A stretch of 44,877 nucleotides of DNA from Nostoc sp. 106C (GCF_002154725.1 NZ_MTAW01000112.1:1-44877); one strand, 5' to 3'. Positions 27,440 to 35,692 are shown, numbered from the stretch's first letter. The notes: a model not told the origin generated them from the sequence alone. Translations and numbers: made by a program.

Positions 27440-28228
27440 TTATAGTGAGCGATTAATTAAAACTGCTGTCATTTCTTGGCGATAACTTGCACTTGCTCTA
27501 GCATCTTCGATAAAATTTTCTTTTTCTAGCAAGCTAAGATATTGCTTTTTTAAAACTTCTATACTCTCAAATTCCAACAAGCGGGGTGCAACAACACTTG
27601 CCGCAATTACACAACGGATTTGTTGATGAGTTTTAGCAGTGACGACAATTGCCAAAGCCGGATCGTTTGCTGCTATACTCAAGCGTTGATAATTGACTTG
27701 CCATGTTAAATTAGGCAACGGAATTAAAACTCGTCTGAGGATTTCTCCTGGTTGCAAAATTGTTTGGCGAGAACCAATTTGAAAGTCTTTAGCTGCAACT
27801 TGGCGTCTTTCTTTGTTTATATTCCAAATTTCGTAACTTGCACCCAAAGCCACCATTAAAGGTGCTAAAGTTCCTACTGATAACGCTAGACAAATATTTC
27901 CTCCTACAGTCGCCACATTAATTACTTTTAATGACGCTGCTAGTGCAGAAACAGCACTTTTTAAACTCTTGACTGCTGTCCATTCCGCTAACCAAGGATA
28001 TTCTATTAATTTAATCAAAGGACAAGCCGCCCCAATAATTAAATAATCTCCTTGAACTTCAATCTCTGACCATCCTAAATGCTGTATATCTACTAGAACT
28101 TTTAGCTGTGGTTGTGGTTCCGAAAATAACCATGTCCCGCCCGCTAACCAAGACCAATCATTACCCCAGTTAGTGATATTTTCAAAGTTATCAGGACATA
28201 AATAATTTTGAATATTTGGCAAATCCAT
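27440..28228 (-). CDS. FAD-binding subunit of the xanthine dehydrogenase-family enzyme
   Basis: A 262-residue protein of the CoxM/XdhB FAD-binding type (CO dehydrogenase flavoprotein family). The FAD-binding strand-turn is WLAGGTWLF (about residues 28-36), and ATVGGNICLALSVGTLAP (near 105-122) is the second pyrophosphate loop. The C-terminal part (180-260) is the CO_deh_flav_C domain. It passes electrons from the iron-sulfur clusters to an acceptor such as NAD. It is the first gene of a two-gene minus-strand operon and precedes the fused gene by 16 nt. Slightly short but complete. Confidence 0.9.
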   Translation of the reverse strand: MDLPNIQNYLCPDNFENITNWGNDWSWLAGGTWLFSEPQPQLKVLVDIQHLGWSEIEVQGDYLIIGAACPLIKLIEYPWLAEWTAVKSLKSAVSALAASLKVINVATVGGNICLALSVGTLAPLMVALGASYEIWNINKERRQVAAKDFQIGSRQTILQPGEILRRVLIPLPNLTWQVNYQRLSIAANDPALAIVVTAKTHQQIRCVIAASVVAPRLLEFESIEVLKKQYLSLLEKENFIEDARASASYRQEMTAVLINRSL

Positions 28229-28554
28229 TGATTTACTTAGATAGTTTCAGCATATACATACAATAAAATTATATGATTTGTATTAAAAATTACTAATATG
28301 TACTTAATTAACAACCAAATATTATCCATAAGGGTACTATCAAAACCGGAGTAAGTTTCTCAAAGTTGATGGTACGTTAGACAAATTTTTTCAAAGTTCA
28401 AGGCTGATTGTAAATTAAACCTGAGATAATGTGCATTTACGTTATATAGCAATCCTCAGAAAGTCGTGAGAATCTCTGAAAAACAAGATTCCCGACTTCT
28501 TTAAGAAGTCGGGAATCTGGATTTGGCATATTCAAGATTATCTAAGAAAAGTAT
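28229..28554. other. divergent promoter region with near-perfect palindrome
   Basis: A 326-bp intergenic region between the molybdenum hydroxylase operon and the alpha/beta hydrolase. It is AT-rich (TATATG, TACATACAATAAAATTATATG). The hairpin at 28486-28518 has two perfect 16-nt arms (AGATTCCCGACTTCTT and complement) with a one-nt centre. That palindrome is a common dispersed GAAGTCGGGA repeat in these genomes. Confidence 0.55.
28486..28518. repeat. GAAGTCGGGA palindrome
   Basis: Arms of 16 nt match exactly around a single T at 28502. It lies 37 nt before the alpha/beta hydrolase start, and a shorter CGACTTCTGCAAGAAGTC relative lies at about 127-143. Confidence 0.75.
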
Positions 28555-29904
28555 ATGGTTAGCGATTCCAAAAGAAATCCAATTGTCCTGATCCACGGCT
28601 ACTCTGCCTCAGGCGAATCTTTTAAAGTGTGGGAACAAAGGCTAGAAGCGCGTGGATACGACGTTTCGACTATCCATATTTGTAGTTATGTAACTTTAAC
28701 TAACGAAGTCACAATCAAAGATATTGCGGAAGGCTTCGATCGCGCATTATCTATAGATGGTGGTTTAGCGCCCGATGAAGAATTTGATGCGATCGTCCAT
28801 TCAACTGGGATGCTAGTAATTCGCTCTTGGTTAACTGCATACTCCAGTAAGCGACGGAATCGGCTTAAGCACTTAATTGGGCTAGCGCCTGCAACTTTCG
28901 GTTCACCCTTAGCCCATAAGGGACGCAGTTGGTTAGGTGCAATGTTTAAGGGAAATAAAGAATTTGGCCCCGACTTTCTAGAAGCGGGAGATCAGGTACT
29001 TGATGGTTTGGAACTGGGAAGCAGGTTCACTTGGGATTTGGCACATAAAGACCTATTGAGTAGCGAAACATTCTATGGCACGAAAACTGACACGCCTTAT
29101 GTCTTTACCTTCTGTGGTACAAACCCATATAGCGGTATAGCTAAATTTGTGAGTGATCCTGGTACTGATGGTACTGTGCGCTGGGCAGGATGTGCTTTAA
29201 ATACCCGCAAGATAGTACTTGACCTCACGAAGCAGCCCCAGCAAGGTCAGCGGATCGATTTTGATGGTTCCAGCAACAATGGTATTGCTCCCACAGTACT
29301 CGTGAAGGGGTTAAACCACGACACAATTATGAGCAATCCTAGTAATGAACTTGTGGATGCGGTCTGTGAAGCGCTGCAATTCTCCCCCGAACAAGATATT
29401 CAGGATTGGTACAAAAAAACTAGCGATAAACTCACGCCAAAGGATATTAACCCTTGGCAGCAGTTTGTGGTTCGTGCAGTGGATGAACGCGACGATCCTA
29501 TTCCTGACTACCACGTTCAGGTGTTCACGCAAGGTAATGAGGAATTTCGAGCAATTGAGAGTTTTGGTGTCAACGTACATACATATAGTGGCGACAAAAG
29601 CCTCCGCTGTTTCTATGTCAACCTGAATGGTATTCTGAATCCCCAGAATTTACTGCTACCAACAACTTTGCCAAATTTGGTGATGCGTGTGATTGCCTCA
29701 TCGGGATCGCAGTTAATAGACTACCTCGGAATCAAAAATTCCGGCGAATGGGATGCACAAATGGATATTTCATATCTATTGCGCGAGTCCAAAATCAAGC
29801 TTTTCTGGCCGTTTACAACTACTCTCATTGAGTTGAAACTCAACCGGGAACCTCGCAAAGAAGTGGCACAGTTTTTACAAAGGCTTCAGGCTACTAAGAA
29901 TTAA
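28555..29904 (+). CDS. alpha/beta hydrolase, probable lipase-like
   Basis: A 449-residue protein. The N-terminal 250 residues form an alpha/beta hydrolase: IVLIHGYSASGESFKVW (oxyanion strand, about 10-26), then the nucleophile elbow DAIVHSTGMLVIRSW near residue 83, with the first glycine of the usual GxSxG replaced by valine. A likely acid/base pair is in the SDPGTDGTVRW and KGLNHDTIMSN segments. The C-terminal 170 residues are a separate beta-rich domain (PIPDYHVQVFTQG) of unknown kind. No signal peptide is visible. A strong terminator follows directly. The substrate is unknown. Confidence 0.8.
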   Translation: MVSDSKRNPIVLIHGYSASGESFKVWEQRLEARGYDVSTIHICSYVTLTNEVTIKDIAEGFDRALSIDGGLAPDEEFDAIVHSTGMLVIRSWLTAYSSKRRNRLKHLIGLAPATFGSPLAHKGRSWLGAMFKGNKEFGPDFLEAGDQVLDGLELGSRFTWDLAHKDLLSSETFYGTKTDTPYVFTFCGTNPYSGIAKFVSDPGTDGTVRWAGCALNTRKIVLDLTKQPQQGQRIDFDGSSNNGIAPTVLVKGLNHDTIMSNPSNELVDAVCEALQFSPEQDIQDWYKKTSDKLTPKDINPWQQFVVRAVDERDDPIPDYHVQVFTQGNEEFRAIESFGVNVHTYSGDKSLRCFYVNLNGILNPQNLLLPTTLPNLVMRVIASSGSQLIDYLGIKNSGEWDAQMDISYLLRESKIKLFWPFTTTLIELKLNREPRKEVAQFLQRLQATKN

Positions 29905-29908
29905 AAGC

Positions 29909-29937
29909 AAAGCCCTGAAATTTTCTCAGGGCTTTTT
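29909..29937 (+). terminator. terminator of the alpha/beta hydrolase gene
   Basis: AAAGCCCTGA and TCAGGGCTTT form a 10-bp stem with a 7-nt loop and a short T tail. It starts 5 nt after the stop codon. Its right arm is repeated at 30251-30266. Confidence 0.9.
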
Positions 29938-29941
29938 AAGT

Positions 29942-30250
29942 AAATGTAGGGTGTGTTGTCGCGCAGCGCAACGCACCGACGCACGATCAAGGATTCAAGG
30001 TGCGTTAGCCTACGGCATAACCAACGGCAATAAAGCGAGAACTCAGAGCGGCGGCTTCCGCCGTAGACGCGTAGCGGTGAGCCAGTCCGGTGGACGGGTT
30101 CCCCAGCATAAAGGAACTGGCGTTAGCACAGCGGTAGCGAGGAACGAGCGTCGGAACGAGCGTCACCCGTAGGGCTTGCCGCAGGCATCTGAAGTTCGGT
30201 GGGGAGGAAAATCCACACCGCTTTTTGCCTACCCTACTTCTAAGAAAAAT
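29942..30250. repeat. 309-bp composite GC-rich repeat element
   Basis: A GC-rich block rich in short words (GCGGCGGCTTCCGCC, GTCCGGTGGACGGGTTCCC, GGAACGAGCGTC twice, GCTTGCCGCAGGC). It is flanked by 16-bp direct repeats TCAGGGCTTTTTAAGT (29926-29941 and 30251-30266). This suggests an element that moved into the terminator tail. The open frame inside it (29951-30172) has repeat-like composition and is not considered a gene. Confidence 0.7.
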
Positions 30251-30292
30251 TCAGGGCTTTTTAAGTTTTAATATTTAGACTAGAACAAGCCT

Positions 30293-30454
30293 ATGCTACT
30301 AGCGTCAGCTTATTTCGGAAATTTTGCCTTTGAATTTCGTTTGGACGAAGTGGTCTTGTCGCAGTTTGTAGATGAAGCGGTAATGACCTCCAACTCGATG
30401 GAGCTATGTAAAGTGTCGTATAGTGCTCAAATAATTGAGCACTATGTTTTTTGA
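30293..30454 (+). CDS. possible 53-codon ORF, very uncertain
   Basis: An ATG-started frame reading MLLASAYFGNFAFEFRLDEV and ending IIEHYVF. A hairpin (AGTGCTCAA / TTGAGCACT, 30421-30443) overlaps its 3' end and is followed by ATGTTTTTT. Without a ribosome-binding site or known family it may be a gene fragment or chance. It ends immediately before the convergent DUF2811 gene. Confidence 0.2.
   Translation: MLLASAYFGNFAFEFRLDEVVLSQFVDEAVMTSNSMELCKVSYSAQIIEHYVF
30421..30443 (+). terminator. hairpin with T run
   Basis: AGTGCTCAA and TTGAGCACT arms around ATAAT or similar, followed by ATGTTTTTT on the plus strand. It lies between the repeat element and the end of the DUF2811 gene. Confidence 0.5.
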
Positions 30455-30455
30455 T

Positions 30456-30653
30456 TTAGCAGTGATGAAACAAGGTTTCTAAATAAACTTGAGCAACACG
30501 ACGATCGCCTTCTGCATTTTGTAATAGAAAAAGTGATACTGCTGCCGTTAAAACTCGGTTTTCATCCCAATCGGGATGCTGTTGTAAATAATCTTTTAAA
30601 CAGTCATGAAGGACTTCGGGAATTTCTGTCAAGATGCTAACTGTTGCGTTCAT
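30456..30653 (-). CDS. DUF2811-type small protein
   Basis: A 65-residue protein: MNATVSILTEIPEVLHDCLK, then HPDWDENRVLTAAVSLFLLQ and DRRVAQVYLETLF. This agrees with what I recall of DUF2811, a cyanobacterial family of short helical proteins. The gene begins at an ATG with GATAGGAGC about 7 nt upstream as ribosome-binding site. It stands alone. The function is unknown. Confidence 0.75.
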   Translation of the reverse strand: MNATVSILTEIPEVLHDCLKDYLQQHPDWDENRVLTAAVSLFLLQNAEGDRRVAQVYLETLFHHC

Positions 30654-31364
30654 GAGATTTTGCTCCTATCGAGCAAATCAATAGGGACAAGTAACTTGCG
30701 GTGAAGAAGTTTAGGACTGTCTTACACCATCTTTTGCGACTCCGCTAATCTGCCCTAACACTTATGTAATTTTATACATTTTGTGTTACTGATTAAACGG
30801 ACTGCAAAAGCCTGTCGAATTATTGTGCGCTCAACAAGGGTTAATTTGTCAATATTGCGAAGTATTAAACTCAACTATATAAAAAATAAATATTTACGAC
30901 AGCACTAGGAATAGAGCTATATTTTTGCAACTTAACTTCATAAAAACTCAGTAATTAAGAGCTATGATACGGAAATAGCAAAATCCTCAGTAAGTCCATA
31001 AAAGACTATTGGCTTGTAGCGCACCTGTGGAAAACAGCAGAAATATCTGTGGAAAAGCTGTTGAATAACTGAGGAAAAATCCAGCTAATAATAAGAATTA
31101 CGAAAAAGGCACACTTTGTAATTTCCTGTTTAGATGTAATAGCCAGCCTGAATGACACCTCGAGCAACTGACTCACCGACAGATTGCTGAGGTTGTGCGA
31201 TCGCCTTTAGCGTTCCCTTAGAGTAGGTTGGCTTTTACATTTCTGATTCATTGACTCCCCAAGGAAGGAAGCACTCTTCAAATCGTCGATTTTACAATAT
31301 ATATATGAAACGGCTTTTGCTGTTATTTTTTGCATCTCCCCTACAACATCTTTAAGAAAACAGT
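30654..31364. other. 711-bp intergenic region with DnaA-box-like sites
   Basis: No gene is visible. It contains three copies of a DnaA-box-like 9-mer at 31026, 31048 and 31070 (see the separate entry), one HIP1 site near 31198, a palindrome-poor AT-rich first half and a TATATATATG stretch at about 31298 that could be part of the promoter of the glutamine-rich protein gene. Confidence 0.5.
31025..31089. promoter_or_regulatory. three 22-bp-spaced DnaA-box-like sites
   Basis: TGTGGAAAA occurs at 31026-31034 and 31048-31056, and TGAGGAAAA (one mismatch) at 31070-31078. The reverse is TTTTCCACA, a known cyanobacterial DnaA-box form. Copies begin exactly every 22 bp, that is two helical turns, as a weak tandem repeat (each opening CTGTGGAAAA or CTGAGGAAAA). 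Confidence 0.55.
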
Positions 31365-31772
31365 ATGAATTATTCATTGATAGTGAAATCAGGGTTACTA
31401 CTTATTGCGCTGGCAACAGATTTGGTGGTTTATTCTCCTGTACGAGCAGACATCGCTTCACCGATGTCTCAAAAGCAACAGCAGCTCGAACAACAAAGGA
31501 ATGAGTTGACAAAACAAGTATCTTCTCAAAAACTATGGGAACAATTTAGACAGCAGCAAGATGAACAAATACTCAGGCAACAACAGCAGATCGAACAATT
31601 TAGCCGACAAAATCAACTAAGACAACAACAGCGGCTCGAACAGTTTAATCGGCAGAATCAACTAAGACAACCGTCAGCACAATTTAGGCTAAACCAACTA
31701 CAACAACAACAAAGACAGGAAATGGACATATTGAGACTACAACAGCAACTTAGACAACAGCAGCAAAAATAG
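31365..31772 (+). CDS. exported glutamine-rich low-complexity protein
   Basis: A 135-residue protein. Residues 1-28 are a signal peptide (SGLLLIALATDLVVY, cut after PVRA). The mature part is made almost only of Gln, Arg, Leu, Asn, Phe and Glu, with a duplicated QQxLEQFNRQNQLRQ motif and a Q-rich tail. It is predicted to form a long charged helix or coiled coil. No family is known. An operon with the following WD40 gene (62 nt apart) is possible. Confidence 0.6.
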   Translation: MNYSLIVKSGLLLIALATDLVVYSPVRADIASPMSQKQQQLEQQRNELTKQVSSQKLWEQFRQQQDEQILRQQQQIEQFSRQNQLRQQQRLEQFNRQNQLRQPSAQFRLNQLQQQQRQEMDILRLQQQLRQQQQK

Positions 31773-31834
31773 GGCAGATCCCGACCGAATTCATGTTCAT
31801 TGTGATAACATAACCTACCTACTTTAGGAGAACG

Positions 31835-32890
31835 GTGCCGATTTTAGACAACTGGCTGAGCAAAAAACAGATCGGGCTGCTGCGTGGTGTGGTGGTTCTG
31901 GTTTTTGTGGCACAGGTTGGGGCATATGTCTGGGGCAGTTACCAAGCCACGAATATCTGCAAGTTGTCGCAACCGCATTCCCAATATTGCGATTTGACAC
32001 AAGTGCAGACGTTGACCGGGGTAGCAGAAGCGATAGCCCTCAGTGCCGACGGTCACACCTTGGTCAGTGGCGGCGGCAAAACCATTACTGTCTGGCATCT
32101 GCCCAATCAGCAACCGCAATTAACTCTCCAAGGACACGCCAACGATATCTACGATCTAGCCCTCAGCACCGATGGTCAGACGTTGGTAAGTGGGAGTTTA
32201 GACAAAACGATTAAAGTCTGGAATTTAGCTACAGGAAAACTCAAATTCACGCTGAAAGGGCATTCTGAAGTTGTGAATGCGATCGTGATGACACCTGATC
32301 GGCAAACGGTCGTGAGTGCTAGTTCCGACAAGACTATTAAGTTGTGGAATTTGGCAACCGGACAATTAAAAAGCACGTTGGCAGAAACATCGGATGCCGT
32401 AATAGCATTGGCGCTGAGTCCGGATGGTCAGACTTTGGTAAGTAGCGATTGGGGCGGAACCATCACCCTTTGGGATTTGGCAACTGGACAAAAACGCTCC
32501 ACCTTGACTGGAAATTATGGTGTAGTCTCCGCTTTAGCTATTAGTCGCGACGGCAAGTTGCTGGCTAGCGGCAGTTCCAAGCAGGTGAAGGTGTGGAACC
32601 TAGCAACAGGAGAATTGTTGCAGGATTTTAGGAGCTTCTATTTTTCGCAAATCACCATCGCTTTTAGCCCCAATGGGCAGTCCTTAATTGCTGGTGGAGG
32701 ATACAAACCCTATCGAATCTGGAATCTGGCAACGGGGAAGATAGAGGCAACTCTGGCGAAGGAGACCAACTGGTCGGGGGCAATGCTGTTTAGTACGGAT
32801 GGCAAGACCCTGTTTAGTGGAACCCAGGACGGAATCACGGTGTGGAGATTTGCTGCACCAAGCCACCCAGAGGATCGTGCTAGAAATTAG
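31835..32890 (+). CDS. membrane-anchored seven-bladed WD40 protein
   Basis: A 351-residue protein that starts at a GTG, with TAGGAG 4 nt upstream as the ribosome-binding site. Residues 14-37 are a TM anchor (LLRGVVVLVFVAQVGAYVWG). Seven WD40 units then follow from about residue 58, for example GQTLVSGSLDKTIKVWNLAT and GQTLVSSDWGGTITLWDLAT. This number closes a beta-propeller without a partner domain. The propeller probably lies outside the cytoplasm and scaffolds proteins there. The cargo is unknown. Nothing shows a kinase or protease domain. Confidence 0.88.
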   Translation: MPILDNWLSKKQIGLLRGVVVLVFVAQVGAYVWGSYQATNICKLSQPHSQYCDLTQVQTLTGVAEAIALSADGHTLVSGGGKTITVWHLPNQQPQLTLQGHANDIYDLALSTDGQTLVSGSLDKTIKVWNLATGKLKFTLKGHSEVVNAIVMTPDRQTVVSASSDKTIKLWNLATGQLKSTLAETSDAVIALALSPDGQTLVSSDWGGTITLWDLATGQKRSTLTGNYGVVSALAISRDGKLLASGSSKQVKVWNLATGELLQDFRSFYFSQITIAFSPNGQSLIAGGGYKPYRIWNLATGKIEATLAKETNWSGAMLFSTDGKTLFSGTQDGITVWRFAAPSHPEDRARN

Positions 32891-33052
32891 GGAAACCTAG
32901 ACGATTTGGTAGTAAGAATAAATTTGGTCAGCGAAAGTCGTAGATCATTTGTCTATTTCGTTAAGGTGATTTCAAGACCTTCTTCAGATGTTTCTCCGGT
33001 TTCTAAATCCTAGAATCCAGGAACGATGAGGTCATATTGAAGCAAAATTTTT

Positions 33053-33628
33053 ATGAACAAAACTTCTTTGCTGAATATCAGTCTGTTGCTTGTGCTCTTT
33101 GGGTTGAATGCTGGTAATACCCACGCCCAAAGCACAACTACCACTTCACCAGATGTGCCTAAAAACCTGCAAGTCCCGCCAGAGCAAAGCCTTATATTCA
33201 AAGCAGCTGCTAAAGGTTCACAAATCTATGTTTGCAAAGCTAAGCCAGATAATCTCAATGCTTTCGAGTGGACGCTTAAGGCTCCAGATGCTGTATTGTT
33301 TAACGAGCAAGGACAACCATTAGGGAAACATTATGCTGGCCCTACGTGGGAGTCGAATGACGGTAGTAAGGTCATCGGTCAAGTGAAAGTTAAGGCTGAT
33401 GCACCACAAACCAGTACAATTCCTTGGTTGCTGTTAGAAGGGCGATCGCATCAAGGCAATGGTATCTTCAGCCAAGTAAATTGGATACAGCGTTTGCATA
33501 CAGTTGGCGGTAAAGCTCCTGCTCAGGGCTGCGATCGCGCTCACGCTAACCGTGAGGTTAAAGTTAATTATCAAGCGGATTACTATTTTTGGGGCGTTCC
33601 TGGTAACAAGGGCGTTAAGAGACATTAG
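33053..33628 (+). CDS. DUF3455 family exported protein
   Basis: A 191-residue protein with a signal peptide (about 1-25, cut after THAQ). The mature chain has VPKNLQVPPEQSLIFKAAAK, SQIYVCK, FNEQGQPLGKHYAGPTWES and NWIQRLHTVGGKAPAQGCD, which are the standard blocks of DUF3455. Family members are periplasmic or secreted and of unknown function, often listed as stress-related. Two cysteines could form a disulfide. It overlaps the 3' end of the convergent hicB gene by 4 nt. Confidence 0.85.
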   Translation: MNKTSLLNISLLLVLFGLNAGNTHAQSTTTTSPDVPKNLQVPPEQSLIFKAAAKGSQIYVCKAKPDNLNAFEWTLKAPDAVLFNEQGQPLGKHYAGPTWESNDGSKVIGQVKVKADAPQTSTIPWLLLEGRSHQGNGIFSQVNWIQRLHTVGGKAPAQGCDRAHANREVKVNYQADYYFWGVPGNKGVKRH

Positions 33629-33843
33629 GCAACTTGATAAACTGTTGGCTGTGGAAGCGGTTCATTTGTAGCTTCGTAAGCCATAATTAGCGATTCTAAC
33701 GCTTCAATACCGTTCGCCACAGCTTCCTCATAAGTATCGCCATGAGTGCGCCAACGCTGTCCGGGAAAATCAGGAAATCCAACTAAGAAGCAGTTGTCTT
33801 CAACAGACCATTGAATCAACATTTGATACTTAAATTTACTCAT
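33625..33843 (-). CDS. hicB: HicB-type antitoxin
   Basis: A 72-residue protein with a HicB-like partial RNase H fold: MLIQWSVEDNCFLVGFPDFP, then GDTYEEAVANGIEALESLI and a short LPQPTVYQVA tail. HicB neutralises the HicA mRNA interferase and represses the operon. Its ATG overlaps the stop region of hicA (ATGAGTAA), a normal coupled arrangement. Here hicA is broken by a MITE, so the antitoxin seems to lack its partner. The frame is intact. Confidence 0.85.
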   Translation of the reverse strand: MSKFKYQMLIQWSVEDNCFLVGFPDFPGQRWRTHGDTYEEAVANGIEALESLIMAYEATNEPLPQPTVYQVA

Positions 33844-34164
33844 CTTCCTGCTTCTCCTGCTGTTGTTTCTCCTCTACCTCTTTTATAGCTTGTTGCACAT
33901 CCTTTTCTTGGTAGGTTTTAGCATCCGAACTGTCTTTCCCTGAAATCGTTAGCTTTCCAGCATATAAGGGATGTAAGCTAACCCGCCTTTAAGTTGCAGA
34001 ATCCTTAGCCTCAGAAAGACGCGGCGACGCGGAGAAAGGGAGACGCGGAGATGCAATTTTAATGATTATTAGCTTATCCAGTTAGTGTGGCTTCCTTTTC
34101 CTGGGAGTTCAGTAAAACCTACTTGGCGTAACCATTGTTTTAACTCCCTAATTTTCCTAGGCAT
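33836..34164 (-). pseudogene. hicA: hicA toxin, disrupted by a 99-bp MITE
   Basis: The start reads MPRKIRELKQWLRQVG..., then LPGKGSHTNWIS and TAA (N-terminal part, 34164 to 34069). The C-terminal part (from 33973 down to the TAA at 33836-33838) reads HPLYAGKLTISGK, DAKTYQEKDVQQAI and a Lys/Glu tail. Between them lies a 99-bp element at 33976-34074. Removal of this element with one TA restores ...SHTNW-I-HPLYAGK..., the full HicA fold of about 75 residues with its catalytic histidine in GSH. hicB follows with overlapping codons. Confidence 0.85.
33976..34074. mobile_element. 99-bp MITE with TA target duplication
   Basis: The element begins AGCTAA and ends TTAGCT, and the inverted similarity extends to TTTAAGTTGCA at one end versus TTAAAATTGCA at the other. 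A TA lies at each side (33974-33975 and 34075-34076), the duplication made by IS630/Tc1-mariner type transposases. The inner part carries GACGCGG repeats typical of dispersed cyanobacterial DNA. It encodes no protein. Confidence 0.75.
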
Positions 34165-34299
34165 TATTTAGATCGACTATCAACCACAGTATATTAACTT
34201 CAGTATGCGATCGCAGAAGATATGCGAGCGATGTTAAGGTTTAAGGCGATCGCATCACTAATTTTGACAGGTCTTGAATGTGCGATCGCATCAGTAAAA

Positions 34300-35565
34300 C
34301 TATTCCTCTTCGCCATACTGTGTTGGTGCTTCACCATGAGACTCAAGAATTTTGGGCTTTTTCATTTTGGGATTAGCAGGTTCAATATTTTCTAGCTGTA
34401 AATCAAACTCCCACTCATCCAATAAATCAAAGATAAATTGCAGATGATTTCCTGTTTTTAGTGGTAATTCACCCAAGCGAAAATCGCTGGTGTTTGGGGG
34501 AATATCAACAAAGGGATGAGTAAATTGAAAAGTACGTCCTAAATGGTCTTTGTAAATGAATCGATAGAGGTGATCAAAGTCAAAGTCAAATGCTTGAACA
34601 AATGCGGCGGCGACTTGATCGAGATTGAGGTTGCTAGGAATGGTTATGCGTCGCCAAGCATCCAGCAGGGTGACTTTAAAAGTATAAATTGCCTCGGTAA
34701 ACTCTCCTTTAGTAATGACTAAGGTTTGTTGCCATTCAGGAAAGTAGGTTTGGAGTGATGGTTTTAATTTTTCAAAGGCGATACGGAAGTTAAGGGTAAT
34801 TTCCTCCTCTTCTTTGTCTGGTTCAATTTCATCATAAATTTCCGATATTAAAGCTATCATTGCATCTCCCCAAGGACGGCGTTTTACAGCAGCGATCCGC
34901 CAACCTTTAGCAGGTTCGGGTTTTCCTGGGATGAGTTCGAGGAAGCCAAATAAATGAAACAGGCTAAGACTGTGCAAGCCTGGGTAATAGACTAATTTAT
35001 CTTGTTCTGAGTAACTGTTAATATTTAAGCCTTCATCGGGAATTTCTCGCCAAAATTGCAAGCAGCGAAATAATAGTCCAAAAGGGTCTCTCGGTTCGCC
35101 TAAGACTTCGCTTTCTCCCCAAATTAACCAGGATTCTAAAAGTGTGAAATATTGTTCTGTTGGGTTGAAGCCTTGCCAAATTTTGAGGAGTTGTTCGTCT
35201 AAAACTAATTTGGTTTTTTTGCCTTGGGTGATAACTTGAGACAGTCCAGAGGTGCGAAGGACGAAGTATAACCCATAAATGTAGGGGTAGGATTTTTGTT
35301 GGGGACGCTTGAGGTTAGTTTCAATGGGGTAACTCAAGCGGGAATTGAGTTGCTGGAGGTATTTGAGAGAGAATTGGTGATAAGTGCTACTAACTTCAAC
35401 GCCGTCAGGTTGGAGAAATTCTAGGATGGTTTGAAAGTCCCGCAGAATTGTTCCTGGGGAATCTTGAGTGATGGTTTGCTGTTGGAGGATTTGCTTTTTG
35501 TCTTGGGTGAGGGTTGGGAGTTGTTCGCCCAGATGATTGGGAACGGGGAATAGTCGTTTAATCAT
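34300..35565 (-). CDS. protein with C-terminal pRiA4b ORF-3-like domain
   Basis: A 421-residue protein. The C-terminal 150 residues show the plasmid pRiA4b ORF-3 domain (PF07929 type): TFKVTLLDAWRRITIPSNLN, FDFDHLYRF and the later FIFDLLDEWEFDL, close to the YDFGDxW consensus. The N-terminal 260 residues are helical and unassigned. The function of the family is unknown. Its ATG overlaps the last codons of the small reading-frame remnant upstream (GATGATTAA), so it was once translationally coupled to a gene now reduced to its tail. Confidence 0.8.
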   Translation of the reverse strand: MIKRLFPVPNHLGEQLPTLTQDKKQILQQQTITQDSPGTILRDFQTILEFLQPDGVEVSSTYHQFSLKYLQQLNSRLSYPIETNLKRPQQKSYPYIYGLYFVLRTSGLSQVITQGKKTKLVLDEQLLKIWQGFNPTEQYFTLLESWLIWGESEVLGEPRDPFGLLFRCLQFWREIPDEGLNINSYSEQDKLVYYPGLHSLSLFHLFGFLELIPGKPEPAKGWRIAAVKRRPWGDAMIALISEIYDEIEPDKEEEEITLNFRIAFEKLKPSLQTYFPEWQQTLVITKGEFTEAIYTFKVTLLDAWRRITIPSNLNLDQVAAAFVQAFDFDFDHLYRFIYKDHLGRTFQFTHPFVDIPPNTSDFRLGELPLKTGNHLQFIFDLLDEWEFDLQLENIEPANPKMKKPKILESHGEAPTQYGEEE

Positions 35566-35692
35566 CTAATTTCAACTCTAGTTGTGTAGCTGTAGTTTTA
35601 GATTTACGGGGTTGCTTGGATTTAATTGTAGATTGACGCTTTGGTTTTTTGTCAGCTTCGCGTTTAGCTAGTTGCTTTTCTAACCTTGCCAA
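35558..35692 (-). pseudogene. C-terminal tail of a lost gene
   Basis: A 44-codon open frame (LARLEKQLAKREADKKPKRQ, later TATQLELKLDD and TAA) that opens just after an in-frame stop. Its Lys-rich, low-complexity content fits a disordered C-terminal tail. It overlaps the start of the next gene by 8 nt, as a true operon gene would. It probably belonged to the restriction system whose helicase fragment lies immediately upstream, joined through a deletion at about 35690. Confidence 0.5.

Noticed and set aside
28486-28518. CRISPR repeat
   Set aside because: A full palindrome with only one copy and no spacer; it is a dispersed intergenic repeat.
29951-30172. open frame of 73 codons in the GC-rich repeat
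   Set aside because: Arg/Gly/Ser-rich translation of a dispersed repeat, without a ribosome-binding site or likeness to any family.
31025-31089. chromosomal origin of replication
   Set aside because: Only three box-like sites, no dnaA or dnaN gene near, and no AT-rich unwinding cluster next to them. Listed only as DnaA-box-like sites.
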